Shown here: positions 37,501 to 50,954 of the stretch, piece after piece
How the letters are laid out: each line of letters begins with the position of its first letter
Position numbering within the stretch: the stretch's first letter is position 1
Source: Saccoglossus kowalevskii
Lineage: Eukaryota; Hemichordata; Enteropneusta; Harrimaniidae
Reading direction: 5' to 3'
Assembly: GCF_000003605.2 (NCBI RefSeq)
Contig: NW_003116950.1
Coordinates: 224,882-278,210 of the forward strand
Length of the DNA stretch: 53,329 nt
Made by a program: the position numbers and the translations under genes
Notes under the pieces: generated by a model
Told to the model about the DNA's origin: nothing
Database searches by the model: none
Seen by the model: only the letters and a program-made list of their open reading frames with translations

Positions 37501-40500
37501 CAATCTGGGGATATACTTTATTTTAAGTTAGCTACGTTTTGAATTAGATAAATTAAAGGATAGCTAAACTATCTAACGTAGCATGCTAGATAAAAGGGCG
37601 TGTGTCACAGTATGTGATACGCAACTTGATCAATTCCGATAAATCTGGTATTATTTGTTTTCTGTAATTCATGTTGCGTTGAGTGTATTTGTGCGGTAGT
37701 TACCATGCAGAATGCTTGGTATAAAATAAAATGTGTGCCAACGAGCCTGCACATGTTGTTCAATTACTAGTAATTTGTAGGTACGGAAAAAAAGGTCACG
37801 TGACAGACTGTCAGTCATTGTTGTGACAGTTTTGGGATTATACGTCTTGACTAAACTCATACACCAACATGTAACCGTGTATACATATGATGTATTACTC
37901 GCCATACACTGCATACACACGCATTGAACAGGTCCCATAATGCACTGCATATTTCCCACTTTCATCCCGGTGCCGTACCTCTGGATCATTGAGAAAATAC
38001 TCGTCAGATATGTTTTGATATTGATCCGCTAGGTCTACTATCATGACCGCTGTACTATAAGTTGGCATGCTGTCAATTGTAGTCCCTCTCCTGGGATAGC
38101 AATCACGCTGCGATCATGATCAGTCGGTTATTTATGCATTCATGCGAAAAGATACATACTAGTTGAACAGGTACTATCCTGTTTTTTGTTTTGTTTTGTT
38201 TTTATTTGACAAAAGCATCAGTTCAACTGGACAATTTTACTATCGTTATGAACATTGGTGACACTAGTTTGAAAGTTTATAAGCCATATTTACCGCAGTT
38301 TTCAGATCGAGGTCGCGGACACACCAATAGACACCACCTCATAATCGATACTCTTTGGAAATATGACGGTTACGTAAACAATCACAATGACACAAAGAGG
38401 TTTTTGATCGGGCCGACTTAAACCTCGGTAATATGAAGCTACTCGAACACGCTGTTGTCGTGGCGAGGACAACCATTCACGTTGCAATCAATAGACGATT
38501 ACGTGGCCATGGCTCATAATGACCAACTCATTGTCTAGGATACGGTATATCACCTAATAGTTACGTCTCAAATGACAGAAGAGTAGCTACTGTCGCACCT
38601 GTACCAAATGCGGTTTTGTTCAATTGAACAATTGACTATCATGGGTACAACGGCACTGCCAACAACGAAGTTATAATATATCTGCAGATAAATAGTTAAT
38701 TATTGCAATTTGCTTATAAATGAACGCCTCTAATATTTGTGTGAACACATAGTAGACATTGAAATAGATTATTTTCACTTCGGGAAATAAGAAAATAAGT
38801 GAATTCATTCCCACAAAAGTTATTACGTTGGTGCACAAAAAAAAATAGTTATTTATTTATTGTCGAATCATTAAATCTTTAATAAAAATATATTTTCACC
38901 AATTTCATGACGTTATATATTCGTGTTACGTGTGGATATCATGAAATAAACAAAAAAACAAGACCATGACATAATATCATCTGTTACAAAAGACACGAAC
39001 TGTGCGGAGTTATCTTCCCACATACCAACCTGACTTTGGTTGATTTGATATTAACTCTGGCATTTTATTCACTCTTTAGATTCTTTTCAACCAAAAACCA
39101 AAAAAAAAAAAAAAAACCCAAACAGAATGCTGTTGTTATAGTCGGATAACATTGACATTACCACCTTGTTGTGGGCACATTATTATAAGACAGATGCCAG
39201 AGAGATTAAAGGGTCTGTGATATTGACGTTTCTGTTTAGAGATCTAAAATCCCGACACGGTCCAACAGTCACATTGATTATTGTAACAATACTTAGTTAC
39301 AACGACTGTACTTTATCGACTTGTCGGTATCTACCGTTTTCAATTCAATATCCTCGTACAGTAAACACCCTTGCTGTTGGGCGTTACCTGCAAATTACGG
39401 GTTTTTACATTGTCTACAGTACGCATGATCGGCGTCCCCCAGAGTGACTCCATCAGCGGAATGCTATTTTTATTTGATTAATTTCACGCCTAACTCACCT
39501 CGACAATGCGACCCCAAACAGACACATCTTATTCACACTCTTTGCTGGTTTAATTTAACAGTCTCTGGCGAAGAGATAAGTCCTAATTTGAAAGATTCAA
39601 GGGAGATTTAGCTGGCAGTCAGTTGAAATTCATATGATTGGGACATCGATCAAAACAATCGCGTCGTTTCACCGTTACCTCCTCCATTGGAGAGGGCTGT
39701 ATCGTTAGTGTTAAACCGGAAACCACCTGTAGATCGCCAACACGATCCATTGCGGCATTTCCGCACACTTAGTTCTTTTTCGCAAACCAATTTTCAATTT
39801 CAGTTTTTAATAAAAAAAAACAACATATAATAACCAATATTAATTAATTAGCAAAACAAAAGGCGAAATAGAGTCGATAATAGTTAAAAATGTAATACGA
39901 ACGAATTTAGCCATATCTTACAAATAGTACGGTAAAAAAATGTCTGCCAGCAAGCAGCAGCGGCGCACCGCATACCAAATCACACCCAGTGCAATAGACA
40001 GTCGAATGCATGACAGTGATATACACAAGCTTAAACTCGAGGCACGTCCCACTAACAACCGAAGTAGTTTACCCGCCTTAGAAAACGTTTCCATTTCTTG
40101 TTTATTGCAACGACTTCGTGAACTCATGTCTGCACCTATTCACTCTATTGAACTGATCATAGACACGGATGCCCACCTTTACCTAGGCGCATTCAGTGTA
40201 CTGCCAAAACGTACATGTTACACCAAACAAACAACTGAATGTTTTCCGCGACGGCCAATTGACTTCCAAATAGTTGTAACTGAAAAGTCGGTTGCCTGTT
40301 TACGAGATCATATAACCTGTGGCGCAGTACAGGCAACTAACGCCATATTCGAAACTTGCTAATTACGACACAAATATATATCTTTGTTTCACGTAACACT
40401 CCAAGCTCCCTTGTGTTAGGCTTTGCCCGCATAGAAAAATCGTTAACATGGTGCCGTAGTGTAAACCCCTTAGTTCCATGTGCGCACATTTCGATGTTTT

Positions 40501-41895
40501 CTATTGATGTAGCTGCGATATGCAAGCTGTTGGTATTCTTCATTTCACAAAGTACGTAATTACAGAAATATTATTTTGTTGATATCGTTCACAGTTATGT
40601 TACATCAGAGATAAGTAATATATGTCAGGTTCGTCCTTAAACGTACAATTAAAAATATAGACAACAAAGTCCGAACTTGTCGAGTATAACAAACCCGCCC
40701 CTTAAAACCGACGGGGTCGTATATCTTTTTATTAAATAAGCACAAATTAATGTTAGGTGGGTATGTATCTATAATTTGAACGCCCTCATTGGCATAAAAG
40801 AGGATAAGAGGTACGCCGAAAATACGATAACACCTGGACGGACTTTTTTTCACTTTTTACTTATACTTTCAGTGAGTTGCATGTCAACCCAGTTAAACAA
40901 TTTTTATTAAACTCGTTCTTTTTACGACAGTGATGGGAATTGGCATATATTTACGCGTACCTCAACTCTCTATTTTCCTAAAAGACAAACTCGTTGAAAC
41001 TGTCGCGACTTTATTTTCTTATTCACATGTGTGTATATATATACATTCACCATGACAACTACGGTAAAAACATCTTGAAGTGAGTCGCTAATCCGTTGTC
41101 AAATGTGCTCACTTCAGCTTCATTACACTAATTTAGATCATTTATTTCCCTTGCCAGTACCCGCGTCTCTGGGGTTTCCGCGGACTCACAATCTACCATT
41201 CACGGTAGTCTAAAAGGAATCACTGTTATTGTGTCACAATAATTCTGCAATAACTTAGACGTGTATTATATACGCAGACGCGCATAAAGAACCGACTTAT
41301 TAAGGCCGTCACTCGGTATTCCCAAACTTTAAGAATTGGATGCGAGATTCCACATACGGGTAGTTGAGTATATATAATGCAATTACGTCACAATCACGTG
41401 TAAAATCAATGTGAGCGAATCACAATGCAGCTGTTTGCAAGCATGCACATGTATGATTCTAGCATATTTCAATAAAATACTCATATTAATTTAGAGGCAA
41501 CGCAGATCATTACGACGCTGCAGTAAGTCTGGTACCCCACTTAACAGCAAAGTGTTTAGAGCTCCCGTATAACAAAATAAAAACATGTACTTGAATTTAA
41601 AAAAAAAAGTCGCCAAAAGATCACTGAGTCAAGTCTTAACGTTTTAAGCTATCGGTAAGATAAATGATCGAGGTAATCCGGGATAAAACTCGAATAATGA
41701 CCTACCGTACGTCTCATGAGATCAATGTAGTGTACACTCGTTGAATCGTTGGACCGGTGTAATAACACACTGGTATTAAACATGTTTGTGACAACTTTGT
41801 TCTAGGCTAAATACACGGCATTTTATTCGGAATGCAATACATTTCAACTTATTTGTTACACAGCCCGCGGGTTCAGCCTGGGATCCCACTTGTTT
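31519..41895. other. 5' flank of gene B and gene-poor DNA
   Basis: I find no recognisable gene. The first few hundred bases presumably include the gene B promoter, but they show no clear TATA box or motif cluster. A C11 run lies at 31979-31989 and an A run near 39100-39117. A GCTACGTT...AACGTAGC hairpin with a bulge lies near 37529-37582. Open frames reach 140 codons (39940-40362), but none shows a known domain. Confidence 0.55.
39940..40362 (+). CDS. Unrecognised 140-codon open frame (doubtful)
   Basis: This is the longest non-repetitive open frame in the right half of the window, starting MSASKQQRRT and ending at TAG after IFETC. The ATG has A at -3. The composition is unremarkable: no signal peptide, membrane segment, coiled coil or motif that I recognise, and no flanking exon with matching splice sites. 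A frame of this size is near what chance allows in 53 kb. I do not propose a function. Confidence 0.12.
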   Translation: MSASKQQRRTAYQITPSAIDSRMHDSDIHKLKLEARPTNNRSSLPALENVSISCLLQRLRELMSAPIHSIELIIDTDAHLYLGAFSVLPKRTCYTKQTTECFPRRPIDFQIVVTEKSVACLRDHITCGAVQATNAIFETC

Positions 41896-42173
41896 GATGT
41901 TACTGAACTTGACAACGTCGTCCATAAGTGCAAACATTGTTTATTGTAGTTTTGAATTGTGTGGACATAGATGTTTTCACACTATCACTCCATTACTCCA
42001 GGCAGTACTTGGTGATTTTATTCCACTTTTCCGGTGGTAATGGTGCTTCATTCAATCTGTTGATGTGATGTTATTGAACTTGACAACATCTCCCACAAGT
42101 GCAAACATGGTTTATTGTAGTCTTGAATGTGTGGACATATATGTTATCTCGCTATCACTCTGTTCCTCCAGGC
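41896..42173. repeat. Diverged 171-bp tandem duplication
   Basis: About 107 bp at 41896-42003 (GATGTTACTGAACTTGACAA ... ATCACTCCATTACTCCAGG) recurs at 42067-42173 with roughly 80 to 85 percent identity. Shared features include GTGCAAACAT.GTTTATTGTAG and GTGTGGACATA. The offset is about 171 bp. Weak similarity continues past both copies, so the original unit was probably the full 171 bp. Confidence 0.85.
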
Positions 42174-42369
42174 TATGTTGGAAGATTTGATTTTTCGTAT
42201 CCAGGGGATCCTTTCGCCATTTTGTTTCTTGGAGATATTTATACATTCTTGATTTGTTTTATCTCATCGCCAACACGATGCTGCTATTCGAATTTAGAAA
42301 GGGGGTACAATCGTGCAAAGGTAGAAACAACATGTTTCATCGTTGTTTGGCATACCTGTGACTTCCTGT

Positions 42370-42536
42370 CAGTGGCGGATCAAGCAAAATGTGTTGGGGG
42401 GGGGGTCCAAGCTTCGCTTAAGATATACATAATAAGATATATATAAATCGCAGTGAAGCTATGCGTAATCCAGATGATATAAATCATCATGCGTTAGGGG
42501 GGGGCATGGCCCCTGCCCCCTCTGGATCCGCCACTG
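42370..42536. mobile_element. hAT-like MITE with perfect 8-bp target-site duplication
   Basis: The element starts CAGTGGCGGATC and ends GATCCGCCACTG, a perfect 12-bp terminal inverted repeat. It is flanked by CTTCCTGT on both sides (42362-42369 and 42537-42544). Eight-bp duplications and CAG...CTG ends are typical of hAT transposons. At 167 bp it has no coding capacity. Its ends are followed by G-rich and C-rich subterminal tracts, and the centre is AT-rich. It must have depended on a transposase encoded elsewhere. Confidence 0.92.
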
Positions 42537-42544
42537 CTTCCTGT

Positions 42545-45500
42545 GTGATTCTATCTTCCCGTAGCCTCTTGGCGTAGAAACTACACATGCACTACAGGGT
42601 TTGGCTGTTGCATCATTTTTTCATGTTATTTGGGTTGCGACATTTTTTAAATCACGTATTTCTTTCAAGTTGTTGTTTTATACCCGCGAAGAGTGAGGAT
42701 TCAATGTTTTATATAAGGATGGGAAAACGTACTCAAAACATTATTTAATTATATATACTAATCTGTAACTTTACCCACAAACATGACTATTCGTTCCCAA
42801 CACTACGGTGACGCTGAATTGAGCTATTAGCTCATTTTGGCTATATTACGTATATACCAATTATTTACATAAGTAATGCTTGTCCTTCTCCATTGGCATG
42901 GTGGATCATCGCTTGTGTAAAACATTTTCATTTATCAGTGCGAATCAAGATGAAACTCACAATCTGTGACAAGGCGACAAATGTATAAAACTCGAGAACA
43001 CAATTGGCATGCGTATTTTATACGCATATTGCGCACGTTTTGGCCCTCAAGTTCAAGCTGACAGACTCGGACTCGTTCTATTCGTAATGACATCCGTGCG
43101 CAGAAGCAGTTGCGTTATAAATGCGATAATGACCTAATAATGATACAACAACAAACTTGAAGTCCATTAGTTAATTTAAGAAACCCCCATCTTATTGATC
43201 GGCCGTGACGAACGAGGCCCCGGAGTGTTCTCACGTGCTACCTTTTAGCATCCGACCGTGAAAAATTCCTGCATACATTCCATTCACATTTATTTCTGTC
43301 TGCTCATGGTGTGTTCATTGATTATGCATCAGGTGATCTGAGCATTACGCGAAAACTATCTTCTTACGCTAATAAGTTTTGCATAAAATGCGCATGCACG
43401 GTCTGTATTTGCCAACTGTACAATGTGTTCTGTCTATACAGTTCTTCTATCGCATATTTTTTCTGAAAACCTGCTTGGAAAGTAGCCACAGTTTTAATAA
43501 TTCGTAAACAGCACCGTTTGCTTCCTATACGTGTGATTTTCTATGTCATTGACCACATGGTCTAGATATGCCCGTTTTTCAGCCCACATTCCTCTCTTAA
43601 TCTCTATCTATCTATATATCTCACTATTCCTCTGTTCTGATTGTTCCTGGTTTCGTAATCAGGGATTACACAGTATATCAAGGACAGTCTTGCAATTTAC
43701 CTGGCAGGTAACCCGTACCGTTTCACATCATTTACCATGTGTGTTTACATATGTATATTCAACTCCATCATCGTATTATTACCTCCGTGAACCCCGCCTT
43801 GTTTAGCTAGATCATCAATCACTCTCACTCTTTCTATATGACTCCTGTCAAGCACCCTCTCTCCTAATTATATGTGTGTGTCTGTACGTGCAGACTCTTT
43901 TATCTCTTGGCTACTGTTATTATTCAGCGCTTTCAAAAGCCACACAGTAATCTTCACAAGTTGTCTAAACATTGAGTTAATCACACACCGTTTTTTTAAA
44001 GTTCAAATTGTTATTAACGCATTTGTGAAAACGATAAAAATCTTGGCCAGTTTTCCAATCGAACACAAAGCCATATCGGTATGACTTATGACCTCTGACC
44101 ATGTCTACTGCTTTTTCATCTTCAAAGACTATTCCCAATTTTTTTATTGCATTTGTCAGAAGTTGCCAGACACCGTTCGCTCGAAATTTTACGAATTTGC
44201 TGTTAAAATGCCGTTATTTTGATACCACACTGAAAGTTTCTGTAAGAAAAGAACTCATATAACGGAAGCTTTCCTATAAAGCACTATGTGTAATTACTCT
44301 ATGGGGGAGAATTCCATCATCCCCCCAAACGATCGAATTTTAAGTCTGTTAGAAAGGAACTACTCAGGCGAAGAAAACTGAAAACAGAGCACAGCAAACA
44401 TGAAAGTTGGGGAGGGAATTCTAATGACATTGTTTGTGGGGTCGTTAGTGGTTGCATACTTGGGGTGTTTGGTCCTTGGGAAAATCTGCACCGCTGCTAG
44501 AGGGATTAGCCCACGTGACCTCTGCCATTGTTTTCCCTTACAATAGAGCATGGACTCCAAGCAATACTTTAGCAACGCATTTTGTGTTTGGTAAGAATCA
44601 GTCTTGTCTATGCCCTACCCCCAGGGATGAGGATGAGGACGCTAAATAACGGTGGTTATTTGGGTTCGCTTTTATTCGCTTTCAATGGAATTTAGTAATG
44701 GCCTCAAGGGAAGCCGACTCGGATGTTAGCTAGGGTCTTCTCTAATGTATTTCATAACCATGGCGATGCTAGTGCTATGTGTCAATTGATCATTCCCAAA
44801 GTGTTATTAACATCTCATTGCTTTCGCATTTTTGAACTGAAATTGTTTAATTTACAATTTTTCCAAAGGGTTATTAGAGGTATTGCCATGGTGTTTCAGC
44901 ATTGTTACGTGGCAGAGTTAAACTGCATCGCGACAAACTGAGGATTTAGTGAAGTGAAAACGAGTGGTAATGAAATGAAAATTTTACGGTTGTAACTCGG
45001 AAAATCGATACTAGGCATCGTGTATGTGTATCTGAACCTAACTCTGTCAGTGTCAGTTCAAGTGTGGGTTTAAATTCATTCATCAAATCACGATCGTCTA
45101 ACCGGATTGTTATGTGGGGAACCGCTAAGTCGAATTGATATACATAATCAACAGGGCCGTGATGTTGCATTAATTTGTCTCAAGCGTTAATTGGAACACA
45201 CTCACACTTAACTCTAAATGCACAAAGTAAAACTTTCATCTTAGTTTACAAAAACTCGTACCACTTTCCATCTAAATGGTCTGAACTGGCTAACACGATT
45301 CTGGACGCATTGGTAAGTAAATGCATTTTTCTTAAATGTTTGATAGGTCCCTAACGCGTTAAGTAGAGCGGCCTGATCCGTTCCCCTCGCCAGATGTGCT
45401 TGGCAATTGTTAGTATTGGTGCATGCCCAGGGAAACAGGTAGATTTCGGTCGATTTTCTTGTAATCTAAATAAAATCTACCAAACGACATGTTTCGCTTC

Positions 45501-46290
45501 TAGTGTATTTATTTGTGACTATTTCTAATCACTCCTCAGTAACATGTATCGCCGCAAACAACAAAGTAGTTCCCATTGTGAGGGAACAAAGAGTGCTTTA
45601 AAAAAGAAATAAAGGCGCATTCAGAAGTAAAAGCTTACTTTTTTTATTCAAATCTGAAGAGTTTTCTGTCTTTCATACACCGTTAATAGCAAAAGTCCTC
45701 GCATAAAGTTAGGCAAAAGTTAAGCTCGTCGCAATCCATCCATTGGCAGAGTTTGAGACATCTAAACGAGGTAGTCAAACCTTATGATAGCGCCGGTTAA
45801 CACATGCAACAATGTCAGAGAAACAAATCCGTAAATTTAAGAACGACTACCCAACAACTACAAATAATATGTTAATATCGTAAAACAATTAACCCATATT
45901 GTTCCTTTAGATGAAACAAGGACACACTATACTACCCATTATTTATATGTTAACTTTTGTCACGCAAAAGGCATTTATTTTAAGAACACATTCTCGATAA
46001 TATGTGTCTTATGATAGCGTTTTATTTGTTTCTTTATGTTGTTTTATTCTCAATATCTACGTGCATAGATACATGAGCAAATGGTCATCCAAGGAGGTAT
46101 GGACAGATAAATATGAAGCTAGAGATCAGATCTGAGATTATTTGAGTTTAATTAAAAAAGACGAAAATGTTATTTTTGTGATACTCTGATGAAAGCTGTT
46201 ATGAAACTGTCAGTAAATGGACACAACATTGTAGAGTGAAGAGGACAATCTGAATTATTGTGTAATACGTCATTGTGGTAATAATTGACA
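42545..46290. other. Gene-poor DNA
   Basis: AT-rich sequence with only short, domain-less open frames. I see no exon, repeat array or transposon signature that I can support. Confidence 0.5.
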
Positions 46291-46416
46291 TGTTTGTATT
46301 GGTTTGCGTTGGTTGGCATTGGTTTGCGTTGGTTTGTATTGGTTTGCGTTGGTTGGTATTGGTTTGCGTTGGTTGGTATTGTTAAAGTATCTTCCCATGT
46401 TAAAGTATCTTCCCAT
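46291..46416. repeat. 20-bp GT-rich tandem repeat and adjacent 18-bp duplication
   Basis: Four 20-bp units (consensus GGTTTGCGTTGGTTGGTATT) lie at 46301-46380, preceded by a half unit from 46291. Immediately after, GTTAAAGTATCTTCCCAT occurs twice in direct tandem (46381-46398 and 46399-46416). The 107-codon open frame through it (46285-46608) is a by-product of the repeat. Confidence 0.93.
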
Positions 46417-47780
46417 CAGTGCCTGGTAGAAGCAAAATATTCTCTAATTAAGCAATACTATGTTTTTCCAAGAAAATTTGCGCAGGGTTCGAACCACACG
46501 GCAAGAAATCGCATACGTTTTTATTTACAAACACATGTGACAAGCCAGACGTTTTCTAGAATACAAATTGTGTTATCTGATATGGCGACATCGGAGATTA
46601 GAAGTTGAAATAATAGCCATACAATACGTTATTGAATTGGACAATCTGGCGCACCGATATAATGCCCTAAAGACAATAATTCATCACAACCTCCTTTATA
46701 CCCCTCCAATTTTACCGTGTTATTGATACTAGCATTTTCATTTTTTCAGCGACTACACTTTCAATACGTGTGCATTTCGACAAGTCCGAATCCTCGAGGC
46801 GCAGCCAACTTTACCCATTCAACGACAGAAGGTCTTGTATACAGATGATCACATCAAATCTCATCACTAGCTTCGACCTAGAAACACGAAATCTTCAATC
46901 TCCCATATACTGACTATATGACGATGTAAAATAAAGCGTTCATGTAATTCAAAGTAGGCTATCAATAGCATGCCTAAGTTGAAAAAAATGTATTAGCACA
47001 TACACAGGCTTGGTCTCAACAAACCGCCAAGTTCGAGCGTGATAAATGCACTTTTTGTCCAAACCAACACATGTGTACGCTCGATTTGCTGGGGATGGAC
47101 CTTGTGATAATTTAACAGAAAAACAAAATTGTGCATGCAACTGTCATGGTAACGTAAAACTGTTCAATCCGGAAGAATAACTAACACTGACGATATTTCC
47201 ATGTTTGCCACGCAAGTACTGAGTACTCAGTAATAAATAGGTAATTTTATGTCCTCTCAATAAATTTGAAAATTATGGTTTAAGTGATGAACGAATTGCA
47301 ACGTTTATGCGGTGTATTTTAACAGCATAAGCGGACACTACAAAGAAAAGTAAATTTTTCCACTTACTTAAATCTTACTCATACGGTATAGGTTTGAGGT
47401 ATTACGTAGGATGTGCAGTGTCTGTGCCACCTTGGATAGTAATGAGTGTCTGCAAGCATGTACAGCTCGGCACACGTGCCATTCAATTGAGTTTATTCTT
47501 ATGGAACAGCGCCCTCATTGTCTAGTTAGATCAATATCAATCTGAATATGACAATATTACAATACTTATGTCGATTATGGTTAAAATTTTAAAACACATA
47601 CAGTACTTATTACATATGTATACAATATAAATTAGTGTTTCTACACAAATCGATAAGCACACCATGGTACGTGGTATCATACCATATCGGATGAGGACAA
47701 TATCAACCGTCAATCCCTTGCGTGTGTTTGTGAACTTAGTGCATGTTAATTAACCAATCTATATATGCATAGAAATAGTG

Positions 47781-47860
47781 CGTAGTGGATTTCCGCCTGA
47801 TGGGTGTCTCATTTCTCTAATGTCAGTCGTCGTAAGAGGCTAGGTGACGTGGTTTTCGGT
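47781..47860 (+). mobile_element. Possible SINE-type fragment
   Basis: The stretch GCGTAGTGGATTTCCGCCTG ... GGTGTCTCATTTCTC ... CAGTCGTCGTAAGAGGCT resembles a conserved core that I recall from dispersed repeats of marine invertebrate genomes, especially the CGTCGTAAGAGGC motif. No terminal repeats, tail or flanking duplication are visible. This is recognition by memory and is tentative. Confidence 0.3.
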
Positions 47861-48366
47861 TGGGTATTTTAAGACGCTTATTGGAATGTACCTAAACATC
47901 ATGGTATTGTCTTTGTTGGTCCTCAAATTAGGAAATAAATCGATATGATTATAGCTTTTACATAGTTTGACCAAATCTAACGGCATTATTAACTATCAGT
48001 TTCTGCAATGGTGGTACTAGGATATTCAGACATACCTTTCTGTATACGAAAGATGTTCATTTCACACAAACCAAGTTCGGTCAAGGTTACTATATGCAAT
48101 AGAGCGTCACCATGAATAAAAGTCAGTGCAATCATGTGACTTATCAAACAATCATAACAAGCAACACTTTATAGCGAAATTCTGTTATTTAATACATAAT
48201 GAAACGAAGGCAGAATAATGACGTAATACCGCAATACACGGCGCGATGTCACCATGACCGTAGACATACTCGCGTACGTCTCATAGAAAATACATTCACT
48301 ACACAAGATCATGTCACCAAATCAATAGTTTTTGATTCAGTTACGTCACATGAAACCAGCAATAAT

Positions 48367-48915
48367 GCATGCTAGCTAGAACAGTAAAGCAAGAACGCAT
48401 GCCAGCTAGAACAGTGACGTAATAGTGCATGCAAGCTAGAATAGTGACGCAATAGAGCATACAAGCTAGAACAGTGACGCAATAGTGCATGCAAGCTAGA
48501 ACAGTGACGCAATAGTGCATACAAGCTAGAACAGTGACGCAATAGTACATGCAAGCTAGAATAGTGACGCAATAGTGCATACAAGATAGAACAGTGACGC
48601 AATAGTGCATACAAGCTAGAACAGTGACGCAATAGTGCATGCAAGCTAGAACAGTGACGCAATAGTGCATACAAACTAGAACAGTGACGCAATAGTACAT
48701 GCAAGCTAGAATAGTGACGCAATAGTGCATGCAAGCTAGAATAGTGACGCAATAGTGCATGCCAGCTAGAACAGTGACGTAATAATGCATGCCAGATCGA
48801 ACAGTGACGTAATAATGCATGTCAGCTAGGACATTTACGTAACAATGCTTTCCGGCTAGAACAGTGACGTAATAATGCATGCCAGCTAGAACAGTGACGC
48901 AATAGTGCATGCCAA
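48367..48915. repeat. 30-bp minisatellite, about 18 copies
   Basis: Units of 30 bp (consensus GCATGCAAGCTAGAACAGTG + ACGCAATAGT) repeat about 18 times. Outer copies are diverged (CCAGCTAGAACAGTGACGTA, some with AATAATGCATGT) and central ones are more uniform. Because the unit is a multiple of three and lacks stops, the minus strand carries 198- and 126-codon open frames of ten-residue repeats. I regard them as non-genic. Each unit contains the palindrome GCATGC or close variants. Confidence 0.96.
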
Positions 48916-50954
48916 ATCTCACAACACGTACGGGCACGTCTCAAATTTAAATTACCGATGCTGTACTAGCAAGTTTTCACTCCTATCCGACACCTCGTGG
49001 ATATTTGATTAAAGGGGCTAGGGGTGAGGCATTATAATTGAAAAATAAATTCATAGTCATTGGTGTTTGAAGTTGTCAAGATAAGAAGACATACTCCTGT
49101 GTCTAACGTATTCAAATGTCTAAACTAAATATTATGTATAGTGTATTTGTTAAAAGAGAATGATGTTGACATAAGCCTCTACTCGAGCATTGTGCAGCTT
49201 CGGGGTATAGCTCGTTTCAGTGTTCTCATGCAAACTGGGACGCCATGTGGTACACAGCTGCATCCTGGGAAGCACACAGGGTGACGCCGGGTGTGTTTGG
49301 AAAAAAGAAGTTTTTCGTTAATCTGAAGCTGCTAAAATGAGGTTTATAAAACTACGAAGGTAAAAAAGTCGTCCGTGATAAAACTCAATAAAATTTAACT
49401 ACTGCTCTTTCCTCAACTTTACACGATTACACTGCGACTCGTATAGTTGTGTGCTTACATGCACTTACGTCTACGAAGGCGTTCTGTGAGAGTGCCTCAA
49501 TTTCGACTCAAACCTTTGCTCTGTTTTTAATTTGTAATCGGTCCTTATTATGTTTTATTCCATGGTGTAGACACATTTTTTAAAACACGTGTATATCTTT
49601 CGATTAGTCACATACTGAGTTGAGTTCACGCGTGTATCGTGTATGTTATTATATTCCGACAATAATTCAGACTGCAACATGGTGTACTTGGAGCGATAAT
49701 AGAGAAGTCTAGTCTGGAATTATTGTCGAATAATAATTGGGGATATAAAATGTCGAAAAATGAAATAATCACATAGAGCGAATAAGCCTGAACCATCTGT
49801 GCACTGTAAGTAATAACGTAATGTTGATAATCGTAAAAAAACCGCGACGCCTTTACAAACAAACAAACAAACATATGCTCTGGCAGTATTTCACCGCAGG
49901 GTATGGTAGGATGTACCACACATCGTCACATTGCGTACGTACGTTATTCATTTCTCTGGATGTCCACGACATACTCGGTGATTATATTAACTTGTACCTA
50001 GAAGAAAAAAAATACATCGTTATGAATAGTCACGGTATGTTCGTCTTAATACAGGAATTAGCAGAAACTTAATTTAGTCCTTGAATTAGTCACGTTTTTT
50101 AAATTATCGACAATGCAGAGTTGTTAGTTAGTGAAAATAACATCCTATCTAAAAACATGTTTTACGGCATAGCAAAAGTATGATTTACATAAAACAATGT
50201 GTAGCAGTGAGCTCCCTGTATAGGTATCATGCACTGCGTTTTCACTCAGCGCAACAAAGACATTCCGTTATGCTTTATAAATATTTATAAATTTCAATGG
50301 CAGTTGAATCAACAACTACAGAGCGCAAACACGTCATATTTAATCTGCCAATAGATAATCTCGTTTCAGTTCGAATTATGAAATTGTTGAATATTTATAA
50401 AGCTGAAGGCAATGCCTTTGTTGCAATGAGGGTAGAGATGGACGAAATAAAGAAATAATATTTTATGTACACCGTTGTATGAATTAATCTAGTTATCGAG
50501 TCATCCCCGATATTTCGTCTGCCCGGTGTAACCATGATATTTGCAACAATTGACGAGATAAAAACGAGAACTTTATTTGGTGGACAAAAACAAATCGCGC
50601 GACTTTCTCGCTTCTAACGAAATCTCGGCGTCCATTTGCATTTTTTTTATTTTGCTGGTAGAGAATTGAGTAACGATTAAATCACGGCGGTAATGCATAT
50701 GCCACTGTTTGGTACATTGAGCTGATTCTGAGTTTCAAATGTACACTACTTGTCTGATGTGTAAAGAATAAAATCTTACAAGACGGTTTTGTTGCTACAC
50801 ACTGAAATCAACGCGAATGAACGTGAACTAAGGTAGCGCCACCAAATGTTATAATTAGTGTAAACTTTAAATCAGTTCTCCTTGATAGGGTAAGTTATAA
50901 GCTTCCTATCGCGGATCTACTGTCAACATCACTGTAAATAAATTTCCTTTAAAA

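Noticed and set aside
48367-48915. CRISPR-like array
   Set aside because: The units are contiguous repeats without unique spacers, in animal DNA.
48341-48937. 198- and 126-codon minus-strand open frames
   Set aside because: They arise from a 30-bp minisatellite without stops. No start context or flanking exon supports a gene.
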